This document shows positions 23,601 to 33,558 of a stretch of 64,000 nt of DNA, in pieces. Under the pieces are notes generated by a model. The model was given only the letters and a program-made list of their open reading frames with translations, ran no database searches and had not been told where the DNA came from. Every line of letters starts with the position of its first letter. The stretch's first letter is position 1. This DNA comes from Hippasteria phrygiana (Eukaryota; Echinodermata; Asteroidea; Valvatida; Goniasteridae), in NCBI GenBank assembly GCA_037893225.1, contig JAZGUH010000199.1, positions 3,224,001 to 3,288,000 on the forward strand. The letters run 5' to 3'. The position numbers and the translations under genes are program-made.

Positions 23601-26600
23601 ACGTTAATATGTGTATTTTTATGTATGAATATTTCCACAAAGATTGGGGTTTTAGGCCTATCAGTCCAATAATAGAGAAATAATGTTGCCTAAACAATTT
23701 ATTTTGTTGAGATGCACTTTTTCAAGCGCAGACATAACTGGAAAAATTGGCAATGCAGTGATTATGAAACTGAAAAAAATGAGGTTTATTTAAGAAATTT
23801 ACCGCACATCGAGCATTTTGTACAGTAAATTGATAAACATAAATTGTTTAGCCATCGGCATGTTTGTTTATTTGTGTTTATTTTATTTCCTTTCACACTT
23901 ATATCAAATTTTTGGTTAAATTATGAAATAAATGGAGGAACGATATTATAGGCCTGCTGTTGTTGGTTCTGATAAGAAAGTTCTTCTGCCAAACAAATTG
24001 TGCTGTCTTGCATGATTAAACTGGAAAGATTTCCACAAAATGTGGAAACCACCCCCATTTCCCCTTCAAATGGAAATTAACCATCATATAGATTGTACTC
24101 GTATTGTAAGACACGATTATTTATATGTGTGAAAACAGGCTGAAGTGGATATTCATTAGGCTACCGATTTAACAATTCGATGGCCGGGTTTTGACGTCAG
24201 CGTCGAGCCGACGAAAGCCTCAAGATTATTTTCAATGTCTTTTTGCCGTCAACCCATAATTTCTTTGTGTTTCTTCGCTTGCAGGAAATCGTCAGAAATG
24301 GCGATTACAGTTCCTACGAAGATTTGGAGGAGAGGCTCGACAGCTATAAAGGTATTGACAAACAATTATTTTAATAAGAAAATACAGAATTATTTTAGAA
24401 AATTATTTTTGCACTGTGATGCCATATGTAGACATGTATTCGACTGCCACAATTACGGGGTACAGAAAGCATAAATAACGTAGATTCACAAAAATACTTC
24501 AAAAATAAGTTCATCGGTTTACTTACTCTTAACAAGGATATAAAGTTGAGTGATGAAACTTAACATAACTTTGCTCTGCAGACGATAAAAAGACTTCAAA
24601 TTTCGCGCACGATCATAGGAATTTTATTTCATGTTTTTGTTAGGACTTTTTCAGTTTAAAAAGCGGGCTCTTAAACCTACTTGAGAGTGAGTCGCACATG
24701 TACCTGTCCATATTTTTGAAGCGTTGGTTCCTTTAACAATTAATGAATAACTTAGCTTTAAGGTTAGAAAAGTGGGATTTCAAAAGTTGAATTCGTATTA
24801 TGCGCTTGTGTATCTAATGGGAGACTTTTGACACGCTGATGGCAGCAGACATATACCGGTCCCTTCCTTTTGCTTGTTCGGAGCATGCTCGTATATCGGA
24901 GCATGCGCAAGACTGGTGAGAACAATGGAAAAGGACCGGTATGTCTGCTGCCACCACACGTCATAAAAGTTTCCCATTCGCAGTAATACGTCATCCTTAG
25001 GTAACATGATCTTAGTATAGGTGCTGACAATTTAGTAGACCGCCAACAGAGGGCAAGATAACTCAGTTGGTAAAGCGCCGGTACTGTATTCCGGAGGTCG
25101 CAGGTTCGAATCCCGCTCCTGCCAGTTTTCTTTGTTTACTTTGAGAATTTATGATCTTAAAGTGGAGTTTAACGTTGCAAAATTCATGTGGAAACTACTG
25201 CAAAAACCATAATATTTTAGCGTTATTTTTGGTATAGTACCGCGGGTAACTACCGGTAAGTGATCTTGCAGCAACAACGCCCCCTATGTCAAAAAAAAGC
25301 TGAACACTTATAGGATCGTGAAAAAAAGACAAATCATATAATTTCGGTTACATATCAAAAGTGCAACCTGATATTTTTTGGTACAAAAGCAGAGGCGTGA
25401 ACACCTCTGCAAAATGTGTTTTGGCATTTCTTTATCCTTTTACTGAACAATTTGGCCTAACGCGAATATTATTAAACGGTTGAAAGACGTCTACACGAAA
25501 TATTGTACCAGCAATTTACATAATGTAAACCAATTTGCACCTCAAATTTAATTATGGAATATTGTATAGTACCACCGTCTGCTACTGTATCAGTTTTCCA
25601 CATGATTTCAGTGCGAATAATTCGCCCTATTTACGAACCATCTGGAGGGATCCTGTACCCGAGTCACATCGCCAGATGTCGAACCTTCTTCCAAGTTACG
25701 CCGGAAAATTATGCCTCAAGTTTCTGCCCGACTGCGCGCCCCAATTGGACGTCACATTTCTAAGTTGATGTCCCTAATCCCCAAAATGAGATTGCTAACC
25801 GTTCACCACATAGTGTTAATGTTATAAGCACGTAGCCTGGTTGACATGTCCGTAGATTTAAGGAACTGCATAGAGAGATTAGCATTTTAAGAATGTACGG
25901 TAGTTAATGCGATGTGAGGCTTTTGTATAGTGGAAATTGCACATGATAGAAATTTGCGGTGATAGAATGTGGCGTAATTAACTCAGAGAGTAATGTATGT
26001 AGTAATAAAATATATTAGTAGTGCTTATAGCGCTTTATACAGATGGCCCAGCGCTTCATAATTACCCCACGGGTCATTTTCATAGAGCTACTTAAGCACA
26101 AAAATTTGCTTAAGGACAAAAAACCTTGCTTAGTAAACTCAGGTTATCGGCCACAACTCCATACATGTATATTGATTGTGAATGGTATTTAGCTGTTGTT
26201 TACTTAGCATAACTAGTTTTGGCTGGTAACCCAATTTTACGAAGCAAGTTTGTTTGTGTGATTAAGCAAATGTTGTGCTTAAGCAGTCCCTGGCCATGAA
26301 ATCAGTTATGTGGCAGTTCGAGATCAGCGCAAGCTAGTTGTCTACCCTACAAGAATAGCAAAACATGGTTTGGCACATTTCGACATTATGAAATTATTAA
26401 TTATTTAATAATTTTGCTCCTCTTTTCACATTTTCCCCCCAGACAAGTTTATAGATTACGATCTGGATAACTCCGGTGACCTTGGTAAGTAAAGGTTAAG
26501 AATAACCCGAAGTCAAACACTACAAAAACTATGGTGTTAAATTAACACCATGTGGTATCTATATTGAACCATTCGTCCTTTATAGATACCACAGGGTGTT

Positions 26601-28623
26601 AAATTAACACCCTGTGGTATCTATATTGAACCATTCGTCCTGTATAGATGCCACATGGTGTTGAATTAACACCAGAGTCTATATTGAACCATTCGTCCTG
26701 TAAAGATACCACAGGGTGTAAATCTAATACCGCAGTTTTTACCGTGTAGACACTGTACTTTCTGATCCTATGTGTACAACTAAACCCTTTTACTTTTGGA
26801 GTACCCGTATTGTTTATCTCTTTACGGTGTTCAATTTCCGCTAATTGCATAATTTAAGATTTGTTTCCTTGACATTGTTACAGCACATCCGTGACATGCG
26901 TGACCATTTCGAACATTGTCCCACAAAGCTTAATCAGTTAAAATAAAAGACAGACACATATACATACTGTCAAAAATAACACTGCAAACAAAGTTCTATT
27001 TTTAATTTTTAATGATAGTGTCAACGAAGAGAAAATTTAAGTCCATAAGATGTAGGACTAAACACATTTATTTCATGTTTCGCTCTCTTTTTTCAATCGT
27101 AGTTACTTTCAATAGGAGACTTTTGAGACGCTGGTGGCAGCAGACATACCGGTCCTCTTTGCTTGTGCTGAGCATGTGCGCGTCGTTCTGAGCATGCGCG
27201 CGCCGATCTGAGCATGTGCACAAGTAGTGGGAACAATGGGAAAAGGACCGGTATGTCTGCTGCCACCAGCGTCTCAAAAGTCTTCCATTGGAAAATTATT
27301 CATCATTTTTTGTCTTATTTAGGGCCAAATTGGCGGGCTTTGTCGCAGATTTTCAGCCAAGTTTTTGTTTTACTTTTACTGAAAAGTAGCCGCATTTTGC
27401 TTTTACAACATGAAAATAAATTGACAAATTGAAAATAAATAAATATTTTTGTTTCACATTTTGTTCGAACCCATATACTTGGAATAGTCTTATTTTTTAC
27501 GTTTGGCGCCCTTTTCGTTCGTTTCCAAGACGAGGTTGACGTCACGCACATGATGGAGAAGTTGGGCAAGCCCCAGAACCTGCTGAAGGTAAAGAAGATG
27601 ATCGCGGAGGTGGACACCAACAATTCGGGTACCATCAACTACAACGAGTTCATCGAGATGATGCTGGGCAAGAAGAGCAGCATCCTCAAGATGTGAGTAT
27701 CTAACGGATGTAGTTAAAGTTGAGCAAGGCGTGGTTGGGGGAGGGGGGGGTGAAGCTCAATCAAAACTCCATTGCTGCCTTCCCCGTGTCAGGCAGAGCC
27801 TGGTCAGACAATACTAGTAGCCTAGGTTCGATATAATTGTGTTTTGTTTCGAATCTATGGCGTTGTATTTATCGTGATTGCAGCCTCGGCTCTGTGTACA
27901 GTTTGAATGTATCACACAAAATGCACTACACCAACATTTACCCACTGACGCGATAACATGGATGCCTCATGACACAGGAAACACAATTCCCTGAATAACA
28001 GCAGCAGCTGGCCAGCGATAGCGGATTAATTGTTGCAAAACTGCCAGTCACAAAGACCTTCCGGAAATGTTTGTCTAAACGGGAAGAATCCACTGATCTG
28101 TATATAAACTGGATAGCTCATTAGGCATTGCGCGCTGAAGCCAGCACCCGCCATATTACCACTTCCAATTTACCACGGATAGGTACGTAAGGAGAACGAG
28201 GATGAAAGGAGACCCTGAGGACAAGGTTTCAAAACCTATTGTATTGGGAGTGATAACATGGCGGACGGTGGCCTTAACGCGACCAGCCGATGCGCTATCC
28301 AGTTTACATAGAGATCAGTGGAAGAATCCCATCCACGCCACGCGGGACAAAAAACACTAGAGAGGCTCGCTGACCAAAGACCAGCGCCATCTTAAATTTC
28401 AAAATGGCCGCCCTAAAAAAATTATCACATTGCAAAGCTTTAAACTAAAAGCTGGCTTAACATTGAAATGTTAAATTCGGAATCGAGGTCCTTAAAATCT
28501 TAATGACTTGGTTTTCTTCTTTTTCTTTCCATTTTCAGTATCCTGATGTTTGAGGAGAAAAGCAAAGATAAAGAGCAGCCGAGTGGCCTTCCTCCCAAAA
28601 AAAATCTAGCTGATCTTCCATGA
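14175..28623 (+). CDS. AIF1: Allograft inflammatory factor 1 (EF-hand actin-bundling protein)
   Basis: Coding exons: 14,175-14,211; 22,597-22,658; 24,285-24,351; 26,443-26,484; 27,530-27,692; 28,539-28,623. All joins keep frame and all introns are GT-AG, giving 151 aa, close to vertebrate AIF1 (about 147). Family hallmarks are an N-terminal GGKKWGKLKENQ, then YSSYEDLEERL, two EF-hands, MMLGKKSSILK and a tail ending PPKKNLADLP. EF-hand 1 loop is residues 62-73 (D62, D64, S66, D68, ending in D73); EF-hand 2 is 98-109 (D98, N100, S102, T104, E109) and looks fully canonical. Family members bind calcium and F-actin and act in phagocyte motility and immune responses; in echinoderms they are expected in coelomocytes (inference). 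The ATG starts MPGTKVDHCDKQ; transcript support is needed to exclude an upstream exon. Intron 1 (8.4 kb) contains the Penelope-like palindrome. AIF1 and AIF1L arose by vertebrate duplication, so this is orthologous to both. Confidence 0.93.
14618..14649 (+). repeat. Poly(C)-poly(A) tract
   Basis: About 21 C followed by A runs in AIF1 intron 1. Similar poly(C) tracts lie near 31,035 and 60,256; lengths may be unreliable in assembly. Confidence 0.8.
15110..15286. mobile_element. MITE with long TIRs, CACTG...CAGTG ends, TA duplication
   Basis: A 177-bp element. The left arm CACTGAAAAATCATGGG, GGTTAAATTTACCCAATT, GTTGGTGAAAACTGCA is mirrored almost base for base on the right, giving arms of about 53 bp. 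TA flanks both ends. CACTG termini with a short duplication fit the CACTA/EnSpm group, but a 2-bp duplication alone does not decide it. It lies in AIF1 intron 1. Confidence 0.7.
15470..15520 (+). repeat. tRNA-like SINE fragment (family T, 3' half)
   Basis: Only the anticodon-arm to acceptor half is present: CTCCGGTATTCCGGAGG, then CACAGGTTCAAATCCCGC and TCCTGCC. Confidence 0.55.
15616..15868. mobile_element. Foldback MITE with AAGTCCTTTCAC subrepeats
   Basis: The ends mirror each other: GCAGAGTTGTATTCGAGTCC on the left and GGACTCGAATACAACTCTGG on the right. AAGTCCTTTCACAAG is repeated inside the left arm, and GGACTTGCAGG three times inside the right arm. No coding capacity. Confidence 0.65.
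16337..16521 (+). repeat. 93-bp tandem duplication
   Basis: Two direct copies starting GCGAGTTCGAAGTCTTCTAT at 16,337 and 16,430, differing at a handful of bases. AIF1 intron 1. Confidence 0.8.
16587..16688 (+). repeat. 51-bp tandem duplication
   Basis: Two nearly identical copies starting GTAAAACATGGTGCTAACAC at 16,587 and 16,638. AIF1 intron 1. Confidence 0.85.
17277..17336. repeat. Perfect short hairpin at the Penelope-like 3' flank
   Basis: AAAGAAAACCCACGCAGTCC and its exact complement flank a loop of about ten bases containing TTTGTAAC. Present only at the left end of the palindrome. CTGCGTGGGTTTTC resembles the tail of SINE family G, so it may be a SINE-derived target or captured sequence. 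Confidence 0.7.
17756..19653 (-). CDS. Penelope-like retroelement polyprotein (RT plus GIY-YIG), 5'-truncated
   Basis: Reverse transcriptase and endonuclease of a Penelope-like element, which copies its RNA into the genome. In order along the protein: KPADKGSAVVIMDR; LPKIHKAGNPGRPIVSG; FDVSSLYTNIPHKEGI; GTAMGTRMAPSFACLFMGDL; the catalytic YIDD box (bases 18,830-18,841); NFLDVTI; and a C-terminal GIY-YIG nuclease with VIYLISC, CGIQYVGETKNTLKKRF and GHRS preceded by paired cysteines (CDSRCVVC). The open frame continues upstream to 19,987, but its first roughly 110 residues are the antisense of the other copy, created at the palindrome junction, so they are not element protein. The genuine part is about 630 aa, with an intact YIDD and GIY-YIG and no internal stop; the natural N-terminus is missing. 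Confidence 0.9.
19654..21203 (+). CDS. Penelope-like polyprotein, second copy, more truncated
   Basis: The same protein as the minus-strand copy, starting inside the palm domain at PIVSGNGSPTERISLF. No start codon belongs to it; the first in-frame ATG is at 19,737 (MPSYIHDTPDFL), giving 488 aa. YIDD is encoded at 20,118-20,129 and the GIY-YIG core at about 20,907-20,960. It differs from the inverted copy at very few positions (for example an Ala/Ser change after ERMLA). No frameshifts, but it lacks the upstream RT region, so it is presumably inactive on its own. Confidence 0.88.
21511..21552 (+). ncRNA. Hammerhead-like motif at Penelope-like 3' end (degenerate)
   Basis: A perfect 6-bp stem GAACTT (21,523-21,528) / AAGTTC (21,533-21,538) with a 4-base loop is followed directly by GAAACGTC, matching helix II, the GAAA box and a GUC cleavage triplet with minimal helix III. 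The upstream box reads TTGAGAA instead of CTGATGA, with the catalytic G replaced, so activity is doubtful. The mirror copy is at 17,413-17,440 and a relative at 6,091-6,117. Penelope-like elements are known to carry hammerhead ribozymes in their terminal repeats. Confidence 0.4.
21645..21885. repeat. Foldback repeat related to family H
   Basis: GGGCCCAATTTCATGGCTCT followed by nested mirrored words (GCACAGAATTTTCTGC, TTCTGTGCTAACTATG and TAAGCACAGAATCC; GCGCTAGCGAAAAAATTCTG against CGGGGATTTTTCGCTAACGG). Non-coding, AIF1 intron 1. Confidence 0.45.
22833..22883 (+). repeat. (TTGG)n microsatellite
   Basis: About 12 copies of TTGG in AIF1 intron 2. A shorter, interrupted TTGG-rich stretch occurs at 62,075-62,225. 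Confidence 0.95.
24816..24979. mobile_element. MITE family M2, copy 1
   Basis: Terminal inverted repeats beginning AATGGGAGACTTTTGA, continuing GGCAGCAGACAT and ACCGGTCC on both sides, with GGAGCATGC words inside. It lies in AIF1 intron 3. The second copy is at 27,110-27,290 in intron 4. Confidence 0.75.
25052..25123 (+). repeat. tRNA-Thr(TGT)-like SINE head or pseudogene
   Basis: 72 bases fold as a tRNA: acceptor GGCAAGA/TCCTGCC with one mismatch, B box GGTTCGAATCCC, anticodon loop ACTGTAT (TGT), and a TTTT tract soon after. The D stem ACTC/AAGC has two mismatches and the last anticodon-stem pair is T-T, so I call it a SINE or pseudogene of family T rather than a working tRNA. Confidence 0.55.
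26084..26287. repeat. Foldback repeat, family H
   Basis: The left end GAGCTACTTAAGCACAAAAA and right end TTGTGCTTAAGCAG are inverted, with AGTTTTGGCTGGTAA in the middle, as at 885-1,101. AIF1 intron 3, about 150 bases before exon 4. Confidence 0.6.
26516..26752. mobile_element. MITE family M1 with internal 62-bp tandem units
   Basis: Ends ACACTACAAAAACTATGG and GCAGTTTTTACCGTGT are imperfect inverted repeats. Between them a unit of about 60-63 bp (GGTATCTATATTGAACCATT, CGTCCTGTATAGATACCACA, GGGTGTTAAATTAACACC) is repeated about three times. Single-unit relatives lie at 5,916 and 30,035. AIF1 intron 4. Confidence 0.75.
27110..27290. mobile_element. MITE family M2, copy 2
   Basis: Inverted ends CAATAGGAGACTTTTGAGAC / GTCTCAAAAGTCTTCCATTG and GGTGGCAGCAGACATACCGG on both arms. 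The centre carries three CTGAGCATG(T/C)GC(G/A)C words. AIF1 intron 4, about 240 bases upstream of exon 5. Confidence 0.8.
28091..28320. mobile_element. 230-bp MITE with 8-bp target duplication
   Basis: The ends CACTGATCTGTATATAAACT and AGTTTACATAGAGATCAGTG are inverted, and CTGGATAGC follows on both arms. GAAGAATC occurs immediately on each side (28,083-28,090 and 28,321-28,328), a perfect 8-bp target-site duplication. That length fits the hAT or P superfamilies. AIF1 intron 5. Confidence 0.8.
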
Positions 28624-28664
28624 AGTCGCCCTCATTCCTTCGCTATGCATTTTAGACTTTTTTT

Positions 28665-28670
28665 AATAAA
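28665..28670 (+). promoter_or_regulatory. AIF1 polyadenylation signal
   Basis: AATAAA 42 bases after the AIF1 stop codon, in a T-rich context. Confidence 0.7.
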
Positions 28671-30034
28671 CTAACGAACAACGACCCAAAATAGTCTCTT
28701 TTGTGTAAACCGCATACGGAGAAAACTGTTTTGCCTGTGATGTGGTGTTATTTCCCAAGTGACCAAGGTTTTTGGCTAACTTGACCCAGTATTTTCTAAG
28801 TAGAATAACAACGGCATTTGGTATGTATTAATTATATACTCCGTAGGCACACCATTGAGGAATATTCCTTCCTCCATAGGCACACGAACTGGGAAGTTTC
28901 TGTAGCAGTTCGCAATGTGAGGTTTTTCACATGACTGCTGTTTATACATGACAGAGCGAGCGAGTTTGCCGAATGGAAATTTCGCACTGTGACTTTTGCA
29001 TTATGTACATATAGTAAAATATTAAAGAAATAACGAAGCTGCAGTCTACTTTTATAGACCGGTCCGTTAAGCTGACCAATCACAGCCGACACTATGGTCC
29101 AAAAAAAGTCCGACTTGCGCATAGAGCTATATTAAATTGACCTATCGCCGTTTACGAGTTAACCACGCCCCTTAGACACCATATTGTGTGTGGTAATTTT
29201 TGTTTGTCTCAGATTTTGCGCGTTCCACGTGGAATTATAATTGATGTGATTGGACAATAATTCACAAGCTGCGTTATCAGGTCCATGGACGTGCGTGAGT
29301 GACGTGTAGCCTAGCATAGCGCGCGCGTGACGCTGTGATTGGTCAGTACGTGAGGAGGCGTGGTTTACGGACCGGCCTGCCCTAGCCCTGAATACATGTC
29401 TGACTTTTTGTAATTTATTAATCCGCCATGCTTTAGATCCGGGACTTTTCTCTGTGCAAAACCTGCAATATCTAACTCATGAAACTTTACCAATAATATT
29501 TGTAAATCTTTGTTTTGAAATGACATTTCAAACAGGACAGTGTGAATTTTAAGTCTTGTTCAGAGTGCAGACACATCCCCGACGCCCTCAATCGATCCTG
29601 ATAAGGTACAAAAGTAACCCCGCCCAACTGTTAATGTATATTGTAATGCTTTTTAAATTGTACGTTGTTATGCTAGAGTATTGAGAAAGTTTTATGGATT
29701 TTATTTACGTTTTGGCTGTAATTATGATACATAATGTTACACAGTAACAGCGTCAAACCTACCCGTGTACTTACCTTTACAATCTGATTGAACGTTTGGT
29801 GACTGCCACAAAACATCAGGGGGCGCTGTTGGTGTATAAATCACTCAGAAGCATAGAGCTTTAATAGGCCTCTTAAATTCGGGAACAAAATGGCTGCATA
29901 ACACCCCAGTGCAAGTGGTTTGTAAAAACACAAACGGTGCATGCATTATTGCATGCGAAAGCTATTTTGTTGCAGATTTCGGGACCTTTGTCGCTACTGC
30001 TCTAAAATAGACCATGGTCGTGTAATAATTACAC

Positions 30035-30240
30035 GGCTACACTGCAAACAAATCGCGGTGTTGTACTAACACCTTGGGTATATATTGAACGAATTATTCA
30101 ACGTGAATTAAAGGTGGATGGCATTCTAATACCACAAAAAAACATGTTGTGTTAAATTAATATGGTAGCTGTATTGAACAAATGGTTCAATATAGATACC
30201 ACACGTTGTTAATTTAACACTGCAATTTTTAAAGTGTAAT
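30035..30240. mobile_element. MITE family M1, degenerate copy
   Basis: ACACTGCAAACAAATCGCGG at the left and ACTGCAATTTTTAAAGTGT at the right, with GGTTCAATATAGATACCACA inside. Same words as the M1 copies at 5,916 and 26,516. Confidence 0.55.
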
Positions 30241-32383
30241 ATAATTGAGTGTACTGATGTGTATCTCATCTAAACTGTGCACTTCTTTCTTTGCTGAGGT
30301 ATTTTTTTTTTCAATCTCATGTTTGATATTTGGATTGATGTATTTTTACACTGAGTGTTATGAAATGTAAAATTGTTCTCTAAACTTGTAGATCTGTAGA
30401 ATATAATTGCAAACCGTAGCTTATTATTGTTTTCCTTTCATGTTGCCAATTACATATTATTTTTAGCATGCTTATATGGTGATGTTGTAGTATTTCGTGT
30501 ATTTTTAATACATCTGAATTTGCAATCGTTATAGGGTATACTATGGACTGTAATACCACATGGTGTAAATTTAACACCATGTGAAACTTCCACTGAATTA
30601 TATTGTTGAAATATAGAAAAAGTGTATAGAAATTTCAAAAGTATTATTGTACATGACGACACGATTATGTTCAAAATAAACTCGATCATTCTTTTTTGTA
30701 TCAAATACGATGCGTATCTGTCATGAATTTGTTTTAAACAAGGAACGATCGATGAAAACACGCCAGAAACCTTTTTTCTCTCCCATACGTGGTTGCTGTG
30801 GGCGTGGCATCGAATTAGGCAATAGTCCGCATTCTCTAACGATTGAGGCCTACTATAGCCCTTCAAAGCGCTCCTTCAAAACGCCGCCATTAAAAAATGG
30901 ACACCCCTGCCCCACTTTTCAAATTATTTTGCCGGGCCACCAGAAAAATTGGCACTTTTAAACGAAAGTTTCACAATCTGGTACTGAAAACCTGGGGGAC
31001 AATTCACTTCACTTACCCCTTCTAAAATGGCCACCCCCCCCCCCCCCCCCCCCCCCTCCGTCGCCATACGCTGGGCATGTCCAATAATTGGCTATAGTAA
31101 ATTGCTTGATTTTTAAGCGAATTTCAAACATTACCAATATTCATTTTCAATGGCTTAATTGTAATCTGACACCCGATTACGTCACCATGACGTCACTCTT
31201 TGGCACACATTTTAGGTTTATGCTTATACTACTAGTTTGATCATGGAGGCATGGAGAAATCTTCCTCCATGGTTTGATTAAAATCCGATTGATTACCGAA
31301 GTGCCGCGGACAAAAATCGTCCATAAAATTTAAAGTGTATGGGATCGATGGAGGAAGGAAAAACAAGAGAAAGAAGAAGATAAAAAATAACACCAGAACG
31401 GTTTCAGAGACTTCTTTCGGTCGACTTGTAGTCAGAAAAGCCGCAAAGTCAGAGCGAGTTTGCCAGGGACGAATTTGTAAAAGGCGAGTTCATCGGATTC
31501 GGCGTGAATTCCCCCCGGGAATTCCCACCCTGGCTCACGGCCCTACCTCCCGGATCCGTGACCTCATCATGACCCCGGCGGGTCCTCCCCCCTTTTACCT
31601 GTGGATGGAATGTGGTGATTCCCCTCGCTCTTCAAGTTAAACCATGACTCGAGCTTATCGTGCAAAAAGTCTAAGGTCATCCACTGATTTAGCCGCGACG
31701 TCCGGATATTGGACACTCTGGCACCCATGCCCGCACAAATCTGCGAACATCAGGTTCACTCCGATGAGCCATCGGATCAACCGGGGAATATACAGGAAGA
31801 CGCGCATGATTGTTGCATCCGTATAGTGACATTGTGAGAGCTAGAGTTTATTGGGGACAAGGTTAATATACTGCATTCCGCTGACATTTTTCACAATTTT
31901 TAACTGCTGGTGGGATAGACTAGCAAAAAGGCCTGCTAGCCTTTTACCAGCCGTTACTACGGAGAATTAGTACTACGATCCTCTATTGTGTAATGGTATT
32001 CTTTCCGACAGCTCCAAGTTGAATACATTGTCGCATAACTTTCGAAACTACCTCGGCTGACTATAACCATGGCTTTAATTCTTATTCTGCATTTACTGAT
32101 AGAAAAAGAAATAGAGACAAATCTAACGGTAAGTCTTCTGATGGGCATAGGGTTTGGGGCCAGTTTTGTGGAAAATTTGAACGTTTCCTTTTCCTTGAAT
32201 AAGGACATCCACGTCCACGCGCACGAAACTCGCTTTAAAGGTACACATTGCTTTGGATTTTGCGATTTAGGCTATAAAACTGAAATGGATATGGTTGGGA
32301 AGCTTTTTTAAAAGTAGAATATAAAGATTCACATAACTATCCCTTCAAATTGCGTGGTTTTTGTTTAATTTCGTGACAAATAG

Positions 32384-32435
32384 CAGTCCGCCATTTTGTA
32401 GAACCAAATTTTTGACTCCACAAAATGGCGGACTG
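32384..32435. repeat. 16-bp perfect hairpin arms
   Basis: AGTCCGCCATTTTGT and its complement ACAAAATGGCGGACT are separated by about 21 bases. Confidence 0.7.
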
Positions 32436-32900
32436 TGTTCACCAGTCGTATTTCCAGTCGCATCTGGTTGAAGTACGTTCTGTTGATCCATTTTGATGTA
32501 CTGTGGCACGGCGCGCAGCACTGGCGATATGTCGAGAGGTAGAGAATTGTACCTGGCGATCATCTGATAGGTTCACAAGGCCACTGGCTGCGGCGCCAGC
32601 CTAAAGACTCTTACAGCGTATTTTGCGCATTAGACGGTGGTATTTAGTACTGGAAATACGTCTATGTATCGCGGGTCAGATGTCAGGGGTAAGCGGCCAA
32701 TGTTTTTGTTTCGTAATCACTAATCACTAATTACAACACATTATACGTGTTTTTTTGCATGAACAACTCTTATAAAAGATAAGGAACATTTCCAAACAGT
32801 AAAATTTCATGACATTTGAAGGCAATGTGTCCCTTTAAGCTCAGTGACTCGACGATACTTTTGAAGAGCGCCCTCACTCGGCAGAAACATTTTACAAATG

Positions 32901-32914
32901 GTTACCATAGTGAC
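32901..32914 (+). promoter_or_regulatory. RFX X-box (GTTACCATAGTGAC)
   Basis: A perfect match to the ciliary X-box consensus RYYNYY-AT-RRNRAC. It lies 21 bases upstream of AAGATGGCGGC (32,935-32,945), a YY1-type initiator word, and about 160 bases upstream of a strong donor ATG|GTAAGT (33,075). I read this as the promoter and 5' untranslated exon of the gene whose first coding exon is at 35,321; the splice link is inferred. Confidence 0.5.
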
Positions 32915-32934
32915 AACTGCAATTCCAGCTTAGC

Positions 32935-33074
32935 AAGATGGCGGCCCACATGGAGCATTTTCGTAGATTTCCTGGAGCATTCCCTGTCCCTGATCCCGTT
33001 TTATCGTGTTGTTAGGTCGTTCTTCAGAGATGTAACGTTGAAGGAAGCGATAAAAGACCGATGTTGAAATGATG
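32935..33074 (+). other. Candidate 5' untranslated exon of the 35,321 gene
   Basis: Begins at AAGATGGCGGC and ends at the donor GTAAGT (33,075). The ATG in the motif opens a 25-codon frame that stops, so the exon would be a leader with an upstream ORF. A possible acceptor (T-rich tract then GAAGTGAAGTAG) lies at 35,262, 58 bases before the coding ATG. Confidence 0.35.
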
Positions 33075-33558
33075 GTAAGTTACCATTTACAGGAGTTTTT
33101 TTAGTTGTTTTTAACAACGATCGTCCACCAAAAATAAATGCAGGCCCGGCCTTTGCCTTTTGGCTTTGTAACTTCTAAATTTCTAAATGTCTAACGTTAA
33201 GGCGTTTCCTACCTCCATGGCCCATAGCATTTCAAAAAAAAATTGACATAAAAATCCACTGTAAACTATCACTATTACTTTTTAGCACCCTTTATAGACT
33301 TTAAATTAAAACTTTGTAACAAGTTGCTAAAGTGGTGGTTACTTTGCTGGCAATAAACCTTTCCGACATTCTCAAAGCATCATGGGAACTGCATCAGCCC
33401 TAACTGGCATTAGAAGAGCAAGCACATTAGAACGGATGTGATTAGTCGCATTAATCACATGTTCGTTGTCATGCCCGCAAAAATCCTCTTCTGATTGGCT
33501 AATAATCTGACATTATTAGCTGTTCTAATTCCAGAAATTTCCATTCATCAGTAACTGG

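Larger units (their letters stand above)
28671..32880. other. Intergenic between AIF1 and the next gene
   Basis: No gene recognised. Contains two M1-related MITE remnants (30,035-30,240 and 30,540-30,585), a poly(C) tract near 31,035 and a short hairpin at 32,384-32,435. The open frame at 31,335-31,640 has no support. Confidence 0.55.

Noticed and set aside
25052..25123. Functional tRNA-Thr(TGT)
   Set aside because: D-stem and anticodon-stem mismatches; belongs to the same SINE family.
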